Below are positions 24,783 to 34,013 of a DNA stretch of 64,000 nt, one piece after another. Numbering within the stretch: position 1 is the stretch's first letter; every line of letters starts with the position of its first letter. This DNA comes from Nymphaea colorata (Eukaryota; Streptophyta; Magnoliopsida; Nymphaeales; Nymphaeaceae). The position numbers and the translations under genes were made by a program. Below the pieces are notes generated by a model. That model had not been told where the DNA came from. It was given only the letters and a program-made list of their open reading frames with translations, and ran no database searches. The stretch covers positions 4,442,723 to 4,506,722 of the forward strand of contig NC_045145.1 in the NCBI RefSeq assembly GCF_008831285.2, written 5' to 3'.

Positions 24783-24900
24783 AGTGTAGCATAGCTGGTC
24801 AGCTTGTGTAGCTTGTTGTTGATGCGTCCTTAGTTCAATTCTTGTGGGTGTTACTCTTCTAGATTGAAAACAATGATACGTACAACACTCGAGTTAAAGA
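24783..24900 (+). repeat. tRNA-like A/B-box repeat (possible SINE)
   Basis: GTAGCATAGCTGGTCAGC (24786-24803) resembles an A box and TAGTTCAATTCTTG (24831-24844) a degenerate B box. No tail or target duplication found. Low confidence. Confidence 0.3.
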
Positions 24901-25131
24901 GTATATTGTAGGACCACCTAGGTCCTGCAACAACAGCTTTGGACCCTGGGGGAAAGGGGAAAGAGTGGGAGGGGTGGAGCTTCAGCCTCTCACTCGGGTG
25001 GTGGGTTCCTTCCCGCTCACCCAAAATTTAACATTTAATGTTAACAAGAAAAATGTTCAGAATTGGTTTACTAAAGTATTAGATGAAGAGGTCTATCTCA
25101 AGGAGAGATCTGACAAGGCATAGGTGAGAAG

Positions 25132-25398
25132 ATGAGTGGTGTGCACATTCAAATCTCTTGGCGCCTCTTCAGGGCCTCAAGCTATAGATATGCTGTCACG
25201 AGGTCCAATTATTCCAATAAAACAGGAAAATACAGTCATACATTTGCTGAGGTAGTTGGAGCGAACATTTGCATAAGGAGACTAAAAAATTGGAATAGAT
25301 GTGCAAAGAGGGGTACGCAGTTGGCTAAAAAAGAGAAGGATTTCACCTTGACAGAAAAGATAGATAAGCCACCAGTATATGAAATGAGGGCCTTGTAA
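25132..25398 (+). other. Unrecognised 88-codon reading frame
   Basis: Open frame rich in Arg, Lys and aromatic residues; no domain recognised, no TATA, splice or polyA context stood out. Probably chance or transposon scrap. Confidence 0.15.
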
Positions 25399-25527
25399 AC
25401 TCTACCTATCCTCATGTGCAATTTGATTACAAATTTATGCCATAAATATGCTTCACCTTTACATACACAACTTTCCATTCTTGTTTTGTTCTACTATAGA
25501 CAAAACTCATCAAACTCCAACCATCGT

Positions 25528-25904
25528 TAGGGATGCCAATTGATCGAATTTGGACCGGATATATCCTTAATTATATCTGTTTTTTTTTGTTCACATATTC
25601 AAATTCGAATTCAAATAACGAAAAGTCATATCTAAATCTGAATCCAAATCCGGATCCGAATTTTGAACTGCATTTTGCCAATTTTCAAAATTTAATAGTA
25701 TTAGATACATGATATTTGTCTAAGAATGAAACCAATCTGAATCTGATTGGAAAGTTATGTATATCTAAATCCGATCAGGTGCCATTTATTAAATCTGAAT
25801 ATGATCCAATTTCTTAATCGGATATTAAATTTTTCTCCATATCGGATTTTCTCGGATCGGATCGGTCGGATATCTGATTGAAATCCGATATATTGATGTC
25901 CCTA
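25528..25904. mobile_element. MITE with TAGGGA...TCCCTA termini
   Basis: Begins TAGGGATGCCAATTGATCG and ends GATATATTGATGTCCCTA, imperfect inverted repeats of about 15-20 bp. Length 377 bp, with an interior of repeated GGATC/TCCGAT motifs and no coding capacity. Flanking octamers ACCATCGT and ACCACCAT match at 6 of 8 positions, suggesting an 8-bp target duplication of hAT type. Confidence 0.6.
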
Positions 25905-25914
25905 ACCACCATTA

Positions 25915-26675
25915 ACCTTCTTGATACTTCTCCTCATACCAGACATCCTTCTCAATTTCCTTTTCCAAAGAGTAGTTTAAAAGGCATTTTCCTACTGATT
26001 TTTGTGCATTTTCATCGTGACCCTCAGTGTGCTTCTTCTTCAAGACAAATGCCCATGCAGAATAAGTTCATGAAGTTTGCAGTTTGCGCCATAGAGTACA
26101 CTAGGAATTGGCGGATGAAGTTTGTAGTTTGCACCATTGAGGAGATTATATGCAGAGCACAATAATCATAAAATGTTTCTACACCTATTTATCCTCAATG
26201 GCCATTAAGAGGGACTAGGAAAAAAAAATCTAAGACAAAAGGCGTTTATAATTGGCACCAATATAGTCTATAGCAGCTTCTTTCAATAGAAAAAAAAATC
26301 ATATGTGATCTCATGTCGTGTGACTTTTCTAGTCACATCCAGAAGTCATGCACAAGTAGATAGAGTGACAGTAATGGGGCCTGATCCATTTGCCTTTGTC
26401 TCGCTTGGTGCAAGCTACAAAATTCTTGAATTTATGGTACATGGAAATATAAACTACATAATAAATTTATAAGAAAGAAACCGAAAAGAATTAGTGTAAT
26501 ATCTGTTGTATTTAGTTAGTAGTCGCATTAATTTTCCCTGAAGAATAAGTACAATGAGGGTCACAACGAAAATACCTAAGAAATTGTTGTCATTGTTGCC
26601 TTTTTCTCTACTCTTTGAAGAAGGGAATTGAGAAGACCATCTATTGTGAGGAGGACCGGTACATAAAATTAAGGT
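25915..26675. repeat. Large imperfect inverted repeat
   Basis: The segment at about 25920-26080 reappears in reverse complement at about 26510-26675. Matched blocks include CTTCTCAATTTCC/CTTCTCAATTCCC, CAAAGAGTAG and GTGACCCTCA, and the flanks align (CTTCTCCTCATACCA versus GTCCTCCTCACAATA). Inner shoulders also match weakly (GAAGTTTGTAGTTTGCACCA versus GAATTTTGTAGCTTGCACCA). The spacer is about 430 bp. A transcript could fold into a long hairpin. Confidence 0.6.
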
Positions 26676-27230
26676 TGTGTGTAGGGTTTGTATTTGACGA
26701 GTTTGTGGTTGTCTTCTCCTCCATCTGCGCATTCCTGTCTTTACGGAAAAAGGTGAACTTTTCACCTTTTGCTATATTTTTTTTCACAATGATTTTTTTT
26801 TTTTCATGACAATTTCTCTCAACTGGCTGAGCTCCATCAGACATCTTGGCTAAGTCACATGGGTGCGCCAAATATAATGGCACACTCGCGTCGGTGAGGG
26901 TGTCAGTGCAGCTCGACACAACACCCAACTTGGTCAAACCGAATTGGGTGCTGCTGACCACACCCATATAACAAATAACACATACACTCATGTGACATAG
27001 CCTCTTGGATGGAGGTCTAGGGCGCTATTATGGCTACCGATCTTTCTTTGCATAACTAATACGTGGGGTACTTCATATTGAAATACAGAGGGAATTCTTC
27101 CTGTCGATTAGACTAGGACCAGGCTCATCTATAAGTGAAACCATCAACGAACGAAATGACCAGACTCATCTATAAGTGAAACCATCAACGAACGAAATGC
27201 ACCCACCCACCCCTACCTTTTGTTTTAGGT
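26676..27230. other. Intergenic with 41-bp tandem duplication
   Basis: No gene recognised. GACCAGGCTCATCTATAAGT plus 21 more bases is duplicated head-to-tail at about 27117-27198 (period 41 bp). Confidence 0.6.
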
Positions 27231-27254
27231 GGAAAGTTTAATTAAGGTATCATT

Positions 27255-27790
27255 GGCAAATGTAGTTATTGAGATTGAGTTGTTACCAAGTACAACTCCA
27301 ATGTCTAAAACTCCTTATCAGATGAGGTCAGTAAAGTTTGAGTAGCATAAGAAGCCTTTGTTGGGGCTCTTAGATGAGGGATTTGTTAGATTCAGTGTGT
27401 CATCTTGGAAAGCACCTGCACTGTTTTGTTAATAAGAATGATCGATTGATATAAAATGCTCAACTAAGTCGGTGTCAAGAATAAGTAGCGTTGATGCTTT
27501 ATTCGATCAGTTGAACTCTACAAATGTGTTCTAAAAAAATCCAAGATCTTGAAATCACTGATTAAGAGCGTTGATGCTTTATTGAATCAGTTGAACTCTA
27601 CAAATGTGTTCTAAAAAAATCCAAGATCTTGAAATCACTGATTAAGAATCAAGGAAAATGACATCCCTAAGATTGTTTTCAGAACTCGTTATGGATGCTA
27701 AGGGTTTAGGTAGCACCTTTTGGGTGAACTCATGCACTAGAAGCTTTCATAAATTTGATGGATTGAATATTTGGTAGTAAATAATCAATT
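27255..27790 (+). pseudogene. Ty3/gypsy chromovirus-type RT fragment
   Basis: Broken frames read in order IELLPSTTPMSKTPYQMR, LLDEGFVRFSVSSWKAPALF, then VDALFDQLNSTNVF, then NDIPKIVFRTRYG: the N-terminal part of a chromovirus-type reverse transcriptase (family knowledge: IELLPG..P.S..PYRM, LFDQL, SDIPKTAFRTRYG). Numerous stops, no LTRs or other domains nearby. Unrelated to the Tat family at 28576, whose RT reads YPLPNID with DSTAGHAMFSFMDGY. Confidence 0.75.
27483..27648 (+). repeat. ~83-bp tandem duplication inside RT relic
   Basis: The block beginning AGCGTTGATGCTTTATT and ending GAAATCACTGATTAAG occurs twice in succession, with one C/G-to-G/A difference early in the unit. It duplicates the LFDQL-encoding part of the dead RT. 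Confidence 0.85.
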
Positions 27791-28570
27791 TTGTAGGATT
27801 TTTTTTTGTCCAAATGTCAAGAAGCATGCTATTGATTTTATGAGCATTGGGTGCTGTAAACCCTTCACTCTAATCCATTTTGAAAAATATGTCTAGAAGT
27901 TTGTATTCTGCATGGCATAAGAGGTAGTTTAGGAATTTCAATTGATTATTGCATTTTTCTTTATTTTTGCTATTTAGAATAGAGTTCCAACTCTGTGTCT
28001 AGCATGTTTAATTAAAGTCTGATCTTAACCTAAGTGTCATTGTTTCATCTCCTTTCATGGTTAGATTTAGGGTTATGCTTAGTTTTTGTGTAAGTAGTCT
28101 CATATACAAAGGGTTCGTGTGTTGTAGTGAGGCATAATTAAAGATAAAAGGCTCTTGGTTTGCATTTCATGTGTTCTCGTTTGTTTAAATATCACAATAA
28201 CAAAATATATTTTTAGGGATGAACGAGAAACACTATAGAAAATTGTTCTTGAAAGTATAATAAGCTGTTCCTAAAATATACTTTTGCTCAAAGAGTAAGA
28301 AAGAAACAACTTTGCTGCTTGAGCAATTTGCTACAACAGATCCATAATGTCAGGTTGTCAGAAAGCAATAAACTATAAACCATGTTCCTTAATCTGTAAT
28401 CGTGAACATGTGTAGCTACCATAAGCTTACCAGTTCTGCTCCACAATAAATGAACTTAAATTATAAACTAAACATATTTTATGGTATTTTTATCGATGGC
28501 AGAATTAGTTGCATCTCATGCACACATGCTACTTTCCTTTATATATACAGTTAGTTGCAGCAGTATGTTG
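27791..28570. other. Intergenic, no gene recognised
   Basis: AT-rich sequence between the RT relic and copy B; nothing recognisable. Confidence 0.6.
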
Positions 28571-28575
28571 GTGAT
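28571..28575. repeat. 5' target-site duplication GTGAT of copy B
   Basis: GTGAT immediately precedes the LTR terminus TGTAATC and is repeated exactly after the 3' LTR at 44162-44166. A 5-bp duplication is standard for Ty3/gypsy integration. Confidence 0.95.
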
Positions 28576-28800
28576 TGTAATCACCCCAAATTTTTCTAAA
28601 GGACTATGATGTTTTATCCAAGTGCGAAATTCAAATTTAGGCACAAGATTTTCAAAATACAACTTTCAGATCCAAATTAAATCCAAAATACTACTCTCAG
28701 ATCCAAATTAAATCCAAAATAGAACTTTCAGATCCAAATTAAATCCAAAATACTAATTTTAGATCCAAAACCCAAGTTCAGATCCAAATCAATCATTTAA

Positions 28801-29150
28801 GACTAATTTGCCCTTTCTTTTGACCAAAAACCTCCTTTTAGAGGGTGATTTTAGTCTTTTTTAAAGAAGACCGATTTACCCCACCTTTTGATCAAAAAAC
28901 CTCCTTTTAGATGGTGATTTTAGTCTTTTTCAAACAAGACCGATTTGCCCCTCCTTTTGAAAAAAAAACCTCTTTTTAGAGGGTGATTTTAGTCTTTTTG
29001 GTAAACAAGACCAATTTACCCCTCCTTTTGACCAAAAAACATCCTTTTAGAGGGTAATTTTAGTCTTTTTGGGTGGACAAGACCGATTTGCCCTTCCTTT
29101 TGGCCAAAAAAATCTCCTTTTGGAGGGTGATTTTAGTCTTTTTAGGTCAA
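28801..29150 (+). repeat. Five ~70-bp tandem units in U3 of 5' LTR
   Basis: Units begin GACTAATTTGCCC, GACCGATTTACCC, GACCGATTTGCCC, GACCAATTTACCC and GACCGATTTGCCC at about 28801, 28869, 28938, 29009 and 29081, each followed by CTCCTTTTAGAGGGTGATTT-like sequence. They lie directly upstream of the TATA box, where repeated units often act as enhancers (inference). The same array is in the 3' LTR at about 41150-41500. Confidence 0.88.
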
Positions 29151-29187
29151 AAAAATTCAAATTTTGGGTTTTGGCTCCAAAATCCTC

Positions 29188-29195
29188 TATAAATA
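29188..29195 (+). promoter_or_regulatory. TATA box of 5' LTR
   Basis: TATAAATA preceded by CTC and followed by a C-run; the only strong TATA in U3. Transcription would start near 29220, leaving about 2.6 kb of LTR inside the transcript. The 3' LTR copy is at 41535-41542. Confidence 0.75.
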
Positions 29196-29407
29196 CCCCC
29201 CCATATCCTCCCTCTTGGGCAAGATTGGTCCTTGGAAGAAACTCTAGTGTATTCTCACTTGAAGACTTAGAGTTTCTCTTGAGCTCTCTCTCTCTCCCTC
29301 TCCCTCTTTCTATTTCCTTCTCCAACTTAGAGCAAGCACTCTTGGAGCTTCATTCAAAAGGGGATCTTCAAGTGAAGGTGTTCATCTTTCTTAGGTCATT
29401 TCCCATT

Positions 29408-29417
29408 AGAGGTATGT
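29408..29417 (+). promoter_or_regulatory. Candidate splice donor in transcribed LTR
   Basis: AGAG|GTATGT, intron starting at G29412, about 190 nt after the inferred transcription start. It is an excellent match to the plant 5' splice consensus. The matching candidate acceptor lies before the PMD ATG at 32605-32606. Function is inference. Confidence 0.45.
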
Positions 29418-29529
29418 AATCTTCATCCCTCTCATTTCTCTCTTCTTTCTTTTCATTAATATTCTTATTATTATGTTATTTCTTTTTCTTAAATATAGTC
29501 TTGTTGTTGTTTTCATTTTCTCTTCACAT

Positions 29530-30160
29530 CTTCATCTCCCCATGGCCAAAAGAGATAGCACTCAACCTCTTTTTAGAGACAAGAGGCTATGCTCAAATGC
29601 ACCGGGAGCATGAGAAGATGAGATGATATTTTATTTTACGATTAAATCATGCTCTTTCAAGTATTCTTGTTGTTCTTGTTCTTTCTCTTTATCAATATCT
29701 TCTTGCTCTTTCTTCTCTTCAATATATATTCTTGTTGTTGTTATTCTTTTCCTTAATGAATATATTTTTGTTGTTATTGTTATTTCATTTCTTCAATATA
29801 GTCTTATTCTTGTTATTTCATTTCTTCGTTATTGTTTCTTTTTCTACATTTTCTCCTCATCTTCATCTCCCCACGGCTAAAGAAGGTAGCTCTTAATCTC
29901 TTTTTAGAGACAAGAGGCTATAATCAAAGTCCACCGGGAGCATGGAAAGATGAGATGATCTTTCATTTTAATCATGTTCTTTCTTTTCATGAATACATTC
30001 TTATTGTTCTTTTGTTTCCTCTTATTTTCTTCTCTTCCTCATTTCTCCATGGCCAAAAGAGATAGCTCTCAATCTCTATTTTAGAGTCAAGAGGCTATAC
30101 TCAAGTGCACCGGGAACATGAGAAGATGAGGTGGTATATCAATTCATAGTTACATCATGT
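29530..30160 (+). repeat. Three ~110-bp structured repeat units in transcribed LTR
   Basis: Three diverged units (about 29530-29625, 29850-29960, 30030-30135) share CTCCCCATGGCCAAAAGAGA, TTTTTAGAGACAAGAGGCTA and CACCGGGAGCATGAGAAGAT-like blocks, separated by T-rich spacers. Each can pair internally (CCTCTT with AAGAGG; ATGCTC with GAGCAT in unit 1). All are repeated in the 3' LTR. Confidence 0.7.
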
Positions 30161-31685
30161 CTTCCCTCCTAATTGAACTTTGCTTTTTTTCATCATCCTC
30201 TTTCTTTCTTTCCTTCCTTGAAAATTATCTACATATTATGCATGCATAGTTGCTTGGTTTTTTACTTACATGTGAATGCATGTCGGGAATGAGAGTATGA
30301 TTTGGGGACTCTTTATTTTCATATTAATCTTTGAGGTTGGGACTTGTCCAACCCGGGATAAACCCTCACGAAAATGTACATGTTAATATGCATTTCCATA
30401 TCATTTTGCGCTAGTTTCCTTCTTAATCATCACATTAGGAACCCTAACGAGTGCCTCGTTATGTTGCTTCTTTTCTTTCATACCCAACGGTGGAAGAAAT
30501 ATATCCCTTACAACAAACCAAATAATAACATTCTATGCTTATATAAATCATATTTTCTAAAACATTTTCAAAAAGAACCTTCTAACATGGCCTTAAGGAC
30601 TTAGCTTAGACTCTTGCATGAGTCCAAATTCCCTTCCGGCCCACATTAAATTTGAAGTTGGTAATTTTAAGTTGTTCCTTGATTTTTCTAATCTTGTGAA
30701 GGTATGGATGTATACACATGTTATATACATTTATATCAACATGATGACCCCCATATTTCTTTCTCTATGCTTTCACTTTCTATTTTATAAATTTTCGTAT
30801 GTGCATGAATACGTATGTACATGTGCTCAATCTCCTCTCTTTCAAATATTTATTCCTCTTTTCAAGACAAATATCTGCTCTTATAACATTTCTCATACCC
30901 ATATATGCGTATGATATTTTTCTTTTCCTCTAAAATCTTTATTTCTCTTCGAATCAATACATCTTTTTCTCTTAAACTTTCATATATGTGTATATGTGAT
31001 GGTATGTACACATGTATGCATGTCTTTTTTTATATCTCTCTTTCCTTTCATAAGAGTGTTTTATCTCTTGTATTCTTTTTAACATTCTCACCTCATGAAC
31101 TTTCTATTTACCAACTTCAATAAGACCACAAACCAAGTAATGACCCAATATTGAAATCATGCTTGATGGTCTACAATCTCTATCCCTTTTCGAAAACTTT
31201 TCCTTCTTATATACAATAATTATAATAACGAAATCTTAGATGTATGTTGTGGTAGGAATGACATTAGATGAATGTTGTGGTAGGAATGTTTTACATGTTT
31301 TTCAATCATATAGGGTAAATGCATCCATGCATTCTCACTCACTTTATTTCATTTATGATCACAAGCACCTCTCCAAAGGAACTTAAGCAAGAAGGGATGG
31401 AGCTCTAGTTAGGTGGTAACCGAATTAGAGCAAAATCTCAAACCTACTTAAAGTCTTAAGAGAACACTAAAGTGATTTCAAAATGTTTTCACAAGTTTTT
31501 CAAATGATATTTACTAGTTTCACTTTTTCCTCAAAACATTTCACATTTTCAAGCAATTCTTCAAGAACCCTTTCAAAAGTTTGAAACTCCAAACTTTCAA
31601 TATTTTCTACACCGCATATAGAATCAAAAAGATGTTTAAGTTAAAACGAAATGCATTAATGATAAACATAGTCCTTGGGTTGATT

Positions 31686-31740
31686 TCCCCCGGTAAAGGC
31701 GCCGGGAACGGTCGATCCTCATACCGACGGGCGAGTCCCT
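31686..31740 (+). other. GC-rich conserved hairpin near LTR end
   Basis: CCCCGGTAAAGGCGCCGGGA can fold (CCCGG with CCGGG), and GTCG...CGAC follows around ATCCTCRTAC. The same segment is at 1427-1480 in copy A and 44033-44090 in the 3' LTR. It stands out in an otherwise AT-rich LTR. Confidence 0.6.
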
Positions 31741-31818
31741 TTCTTTCCTCTTTTGAAACAAAAACCTTATTTTTCTGGAGCACTCCAAAACCAATGAAAA
31801 TTTTGGGATGCAAACAGA

Positions 31819-31836
31819 TGGCGACCGTGATGGGAC
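31819..31836 (+). promoter_or_regulatory. Primer-binding site of copy B
   Basis: TGGCGACCGTGATGGGAC, two bases after the LTR end. TGG is the complement of a tRNA CCA tail. Tat/Ogre elements commonly have a TGGCGA-type site; the tRNA was not assigned. Copy A has lost this site. Confidence 0.85.
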
Positions 31837-32620
31837 CCGTCATCGTTTGGCTATGATTATTGATGCATTTTCACTAATTTGAACATCTCATGTATTGCCA
31901 ATGATAAAACATGTCCCCTATTTTGGCCTCGACCCCATTGGCATTTCATTGCATTGTTTGATGATTGTGAATGTTTTTTTGCACATATGACTAATTGAGA
32001 AGGATCAATCATGTTCACACATATTTATGATCACATACCACCCTTCTCAATTTAGAAGTTGTTTGAAAGACATGTTTGCTCTTCTATTTTAATCTTCAAA
32101 CTTAGGCAACATTGCATTAGAGACAACTCAATTTATATGATTTTTCATATTTCAAAGTTCCTCATACCTATTTGTCCCGGTCATCATGTTGCCGGGCTTG
32201 GTCTTTGGCGGTAGCACAAGACTAAGCCTTACAACTAGACCACACCTTGGGCGGGAACGCCCCTTCGTTAGTACCATGCGTGGTAATTTATGATATATCG
32301 ACGAGTGATCAAGAAGAAGTTGATGAACTCTACCCTTTGTTGCCTAAGGAAGAATCTATGCTCGTACTAAGCCATTTGGCTAAGGTATATAAGCATAACT
32401 TGATATCGGATTATCGTGACACAAAATTACCTCAATTAGGTTCCTATACCCAATTTTCTAAAAAAAAAAAAAAATTTATTTCATGATAGATGTTGATGTG
32501 CGTGAAACCTTATGTGATGATTTGCAACCTCATTCCACACATCTACCTCATATTGTCTTTGTCAACCTTGTCAATGTTTTCCACTAATTCAATTTTTATC
32601 TTTTAGAGTCATCATTCAAG
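31837..32620 (+). other. 5' leader of copy B
   Basis: Untranslated leader between primer-binding site and PMD ATG. It contains a C/G-rich conserved block around 32185-32270, a short open frame (32247-32486) ending before an A14 run, and a pyrimidine-rich tract ending TTTTAG at 32601-32606, a good splice acceptor 14 nt before the ATG. Confidence 0.7.
32590..32606 (+). promoter_or_regulatory. Candidate splice acceptor before PMD frame
   Basis: CAATTTTTATCTTTTAG|AG. Copy A has AAATCTTTGTCTTTTAG|AG at the same place. Splicing from the LTR donor at 29411 would remove about 3.2 kb and put the PMD ATG near the mRNA 5' end. Confidence 0.45.
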
Positions 32621-33742
32621 ATGTATTCTTTCCAACGTGGTGTCACATTCCCTTATGATCACATCCTCTTTGGGGAAGGTCCCGAACGGTCCACCTACAT
32701 TTCTCTTGAGTCTCAACCTTTGGCTCCCGAATGGTATCGGACTTGGCATCCCACCTTCTCTCGGATGTTTCCTTCTTACTTTGAAGAATGTGGGCTAGAG
32801 ACAGTGGCAGCTGGAGGAATGCAGTCAGTTAATGGAAATTTGGTACATGCAATCGCCGAGCGTTGGAACCCAAGGACCTCCTCTTTTTGGTTTCCATGGG
32901 GAGAAATGACAATATTACTAGATGAATTTGCCGAAATACTAGACCTCCCTACCCCAACTTGTGACCCAAATGATCTATTGGAAAAACAATTCCTTATGAA
33001 CCCAACCAAGGTCAATGCAAATGACCTCATTGTTCACTTTACTGGACGAAAAACTTGGCCTTTAGTAGAAAACCATGAAAATCAAAGCATCAACATGAAA
33101 AATTTGTATGAAGAATTTGGAACCTATGTTGAACCTTCTACCCTACCTCGAAAAGCCATAGGGAGAATTAAACATTGTATGATGCTCTGCATAGTAGGAG
33201 TGACCCTTTTTACCAATGGTAGTGACATTTTAGATGTCCGTATTGCCCAACTTTTTCGAGTATGGGGGCATAGAGGGATCCGACACTTGTCAGTAGCAAT
33301 GACAGCCTTAGCGTTCCTTTACCGAGGACTCACCCGCTTTACCATTGAAGATATCGACTTCATAGAAGGATGCACATATGCTTTACAATTGTGGTTCCTC
33401 AAGCATGCGGGACCCCAAGCCAGTCTATTCAGAAACACTGATGGATCATTGACAACCTTGGAGCAATACCGTCGTTTGATCGAGCAATTGAATGAAGGAG
33501 AGATCATTTGGGATTATTGTGATCGTCGGCAGAGCCTACCCCGATACACTCACCATCATCATGGGCGTTCCACACTCTTGGGCCCTTACTTCATAGTTGA
33601 TTATTGTGCTGATAGATGTATGAGACAGTTCTCTCAAAGGCAGAAGATGGTCTCTGTGCATGCACCAATTGGAGCTATTCCCGAATTTGACCTTAGTTCT
33701 CCTCAATGGACAACATTGTTTGCAGTAGCTCGACAAGAATGA
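32621..33742 (+). CDS. PMD-like (plant mobile domain / DUF7745-type) protein of copy B
   Basis: Open frame of 373 codons placed between leader and gag, separate from gag-pol. Motifs match the aminotransferase-like plant mobile domain: a 'RW.P.T..F..P.GEMTI.L.E.A..L.LP' block (ERWNPRTSSFWFPWGEMTIL, residues about 88-107), a central segment LHCMMLCIVG-type helix, SVAMTALAFLYRGL, and FIEGCTYALQLWFLKHAG. PMD proteins such as MAIL1/MAIN act in plant silencing and genome stability, and PMDs are known to be carried by transposons (family knowledge). No catalytic residues can be assigned. TGA at 33740 is followed in frame by 32 conserved codons to TAA 33839-33841, and copy A shows the same arrangement with TAG, so the ancestral protein was probably longer. 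It may be produced from a spliced mRNA. Confidence 0.75.
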   Translation: MYSFQRGVTFPYDHILFGEGPERSTYISLESQPLAPEWYRTWHPTFSRMFPSYFEECGLETVAAGGMQSVNGNLVHAIAERWNPRTSSFWFPWGEMTILLDEFAEILDLPTPTCDPNDLLEKQFLMNPTKVNANDLIVHFTGRKTWPLVENHENQSINMKNLYEEFGTYVEPSTLPRKAIGRIKHCMMLCIVGVTLFTNGSDILDVRIAQLFRVWGHRGIRHLSVAMTALAFLYRGLTRFTIEDIDFIEGCTYALQLWFLKHAGPQASLFRNTDGSLTTLEQYRRLIEQLNEGEIIWDYCDRRQSLPRYTHHHHGRSTLLGPYFIVDYCADRCMRQFSQRQKMVSVHAPIGAIPEFDLSSPQWTTLFAVARQE

Positions 33743-34013
33743 AAGGCACAAATATCATACACTTGGTTCATAGGCCCAGTGGTGAAGAAGGAATATGCTG
33801 AGTGGTGGGATGCCAACCGACCACCATCCATCCTTCCCTAAAAAGTTTTATGTTGTCAACTTTGTATTCCTTTTGTCATTGTCATCTTTATTAGTATCTT
33901 TGGATGTAACTTTTAAAAACTTGTAATGCAATATGAACCTTCATTTTGCCATCATTTCCGTCCAATAACTCTATTTTCTTATGTCATAAGGTGAATACTT
34001 GAAAGCCAACAAG

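Larger units (their letters stand above)
28576..31816 (+). repeat. 5' LTR of copy B (3241 bp)
   Basis: Begins TGTAATC and ends CAAACA (TG...CA). It contains a ~33-bp repeat series (28665-28790), five ~70-bp tandem units (28801-29150), a TATA box (29188), a candidate splice donor (29411), three ~110-bp structured units (29530-30160), and a GC-rich hairpin (31686-31740). Short open frames inside it duplicate in the 3' LTR and are not genes. Confidence 0.97.

Noticed and set aside
29047-29419. Reading frames of 92 and 116 codons on both strands, repeated at 41394-41766
   Set aside because: They lie inside the LTRs across the tandem units, TATA box and a CT-rich tract; duplicated only because the LTRs are duplicated.
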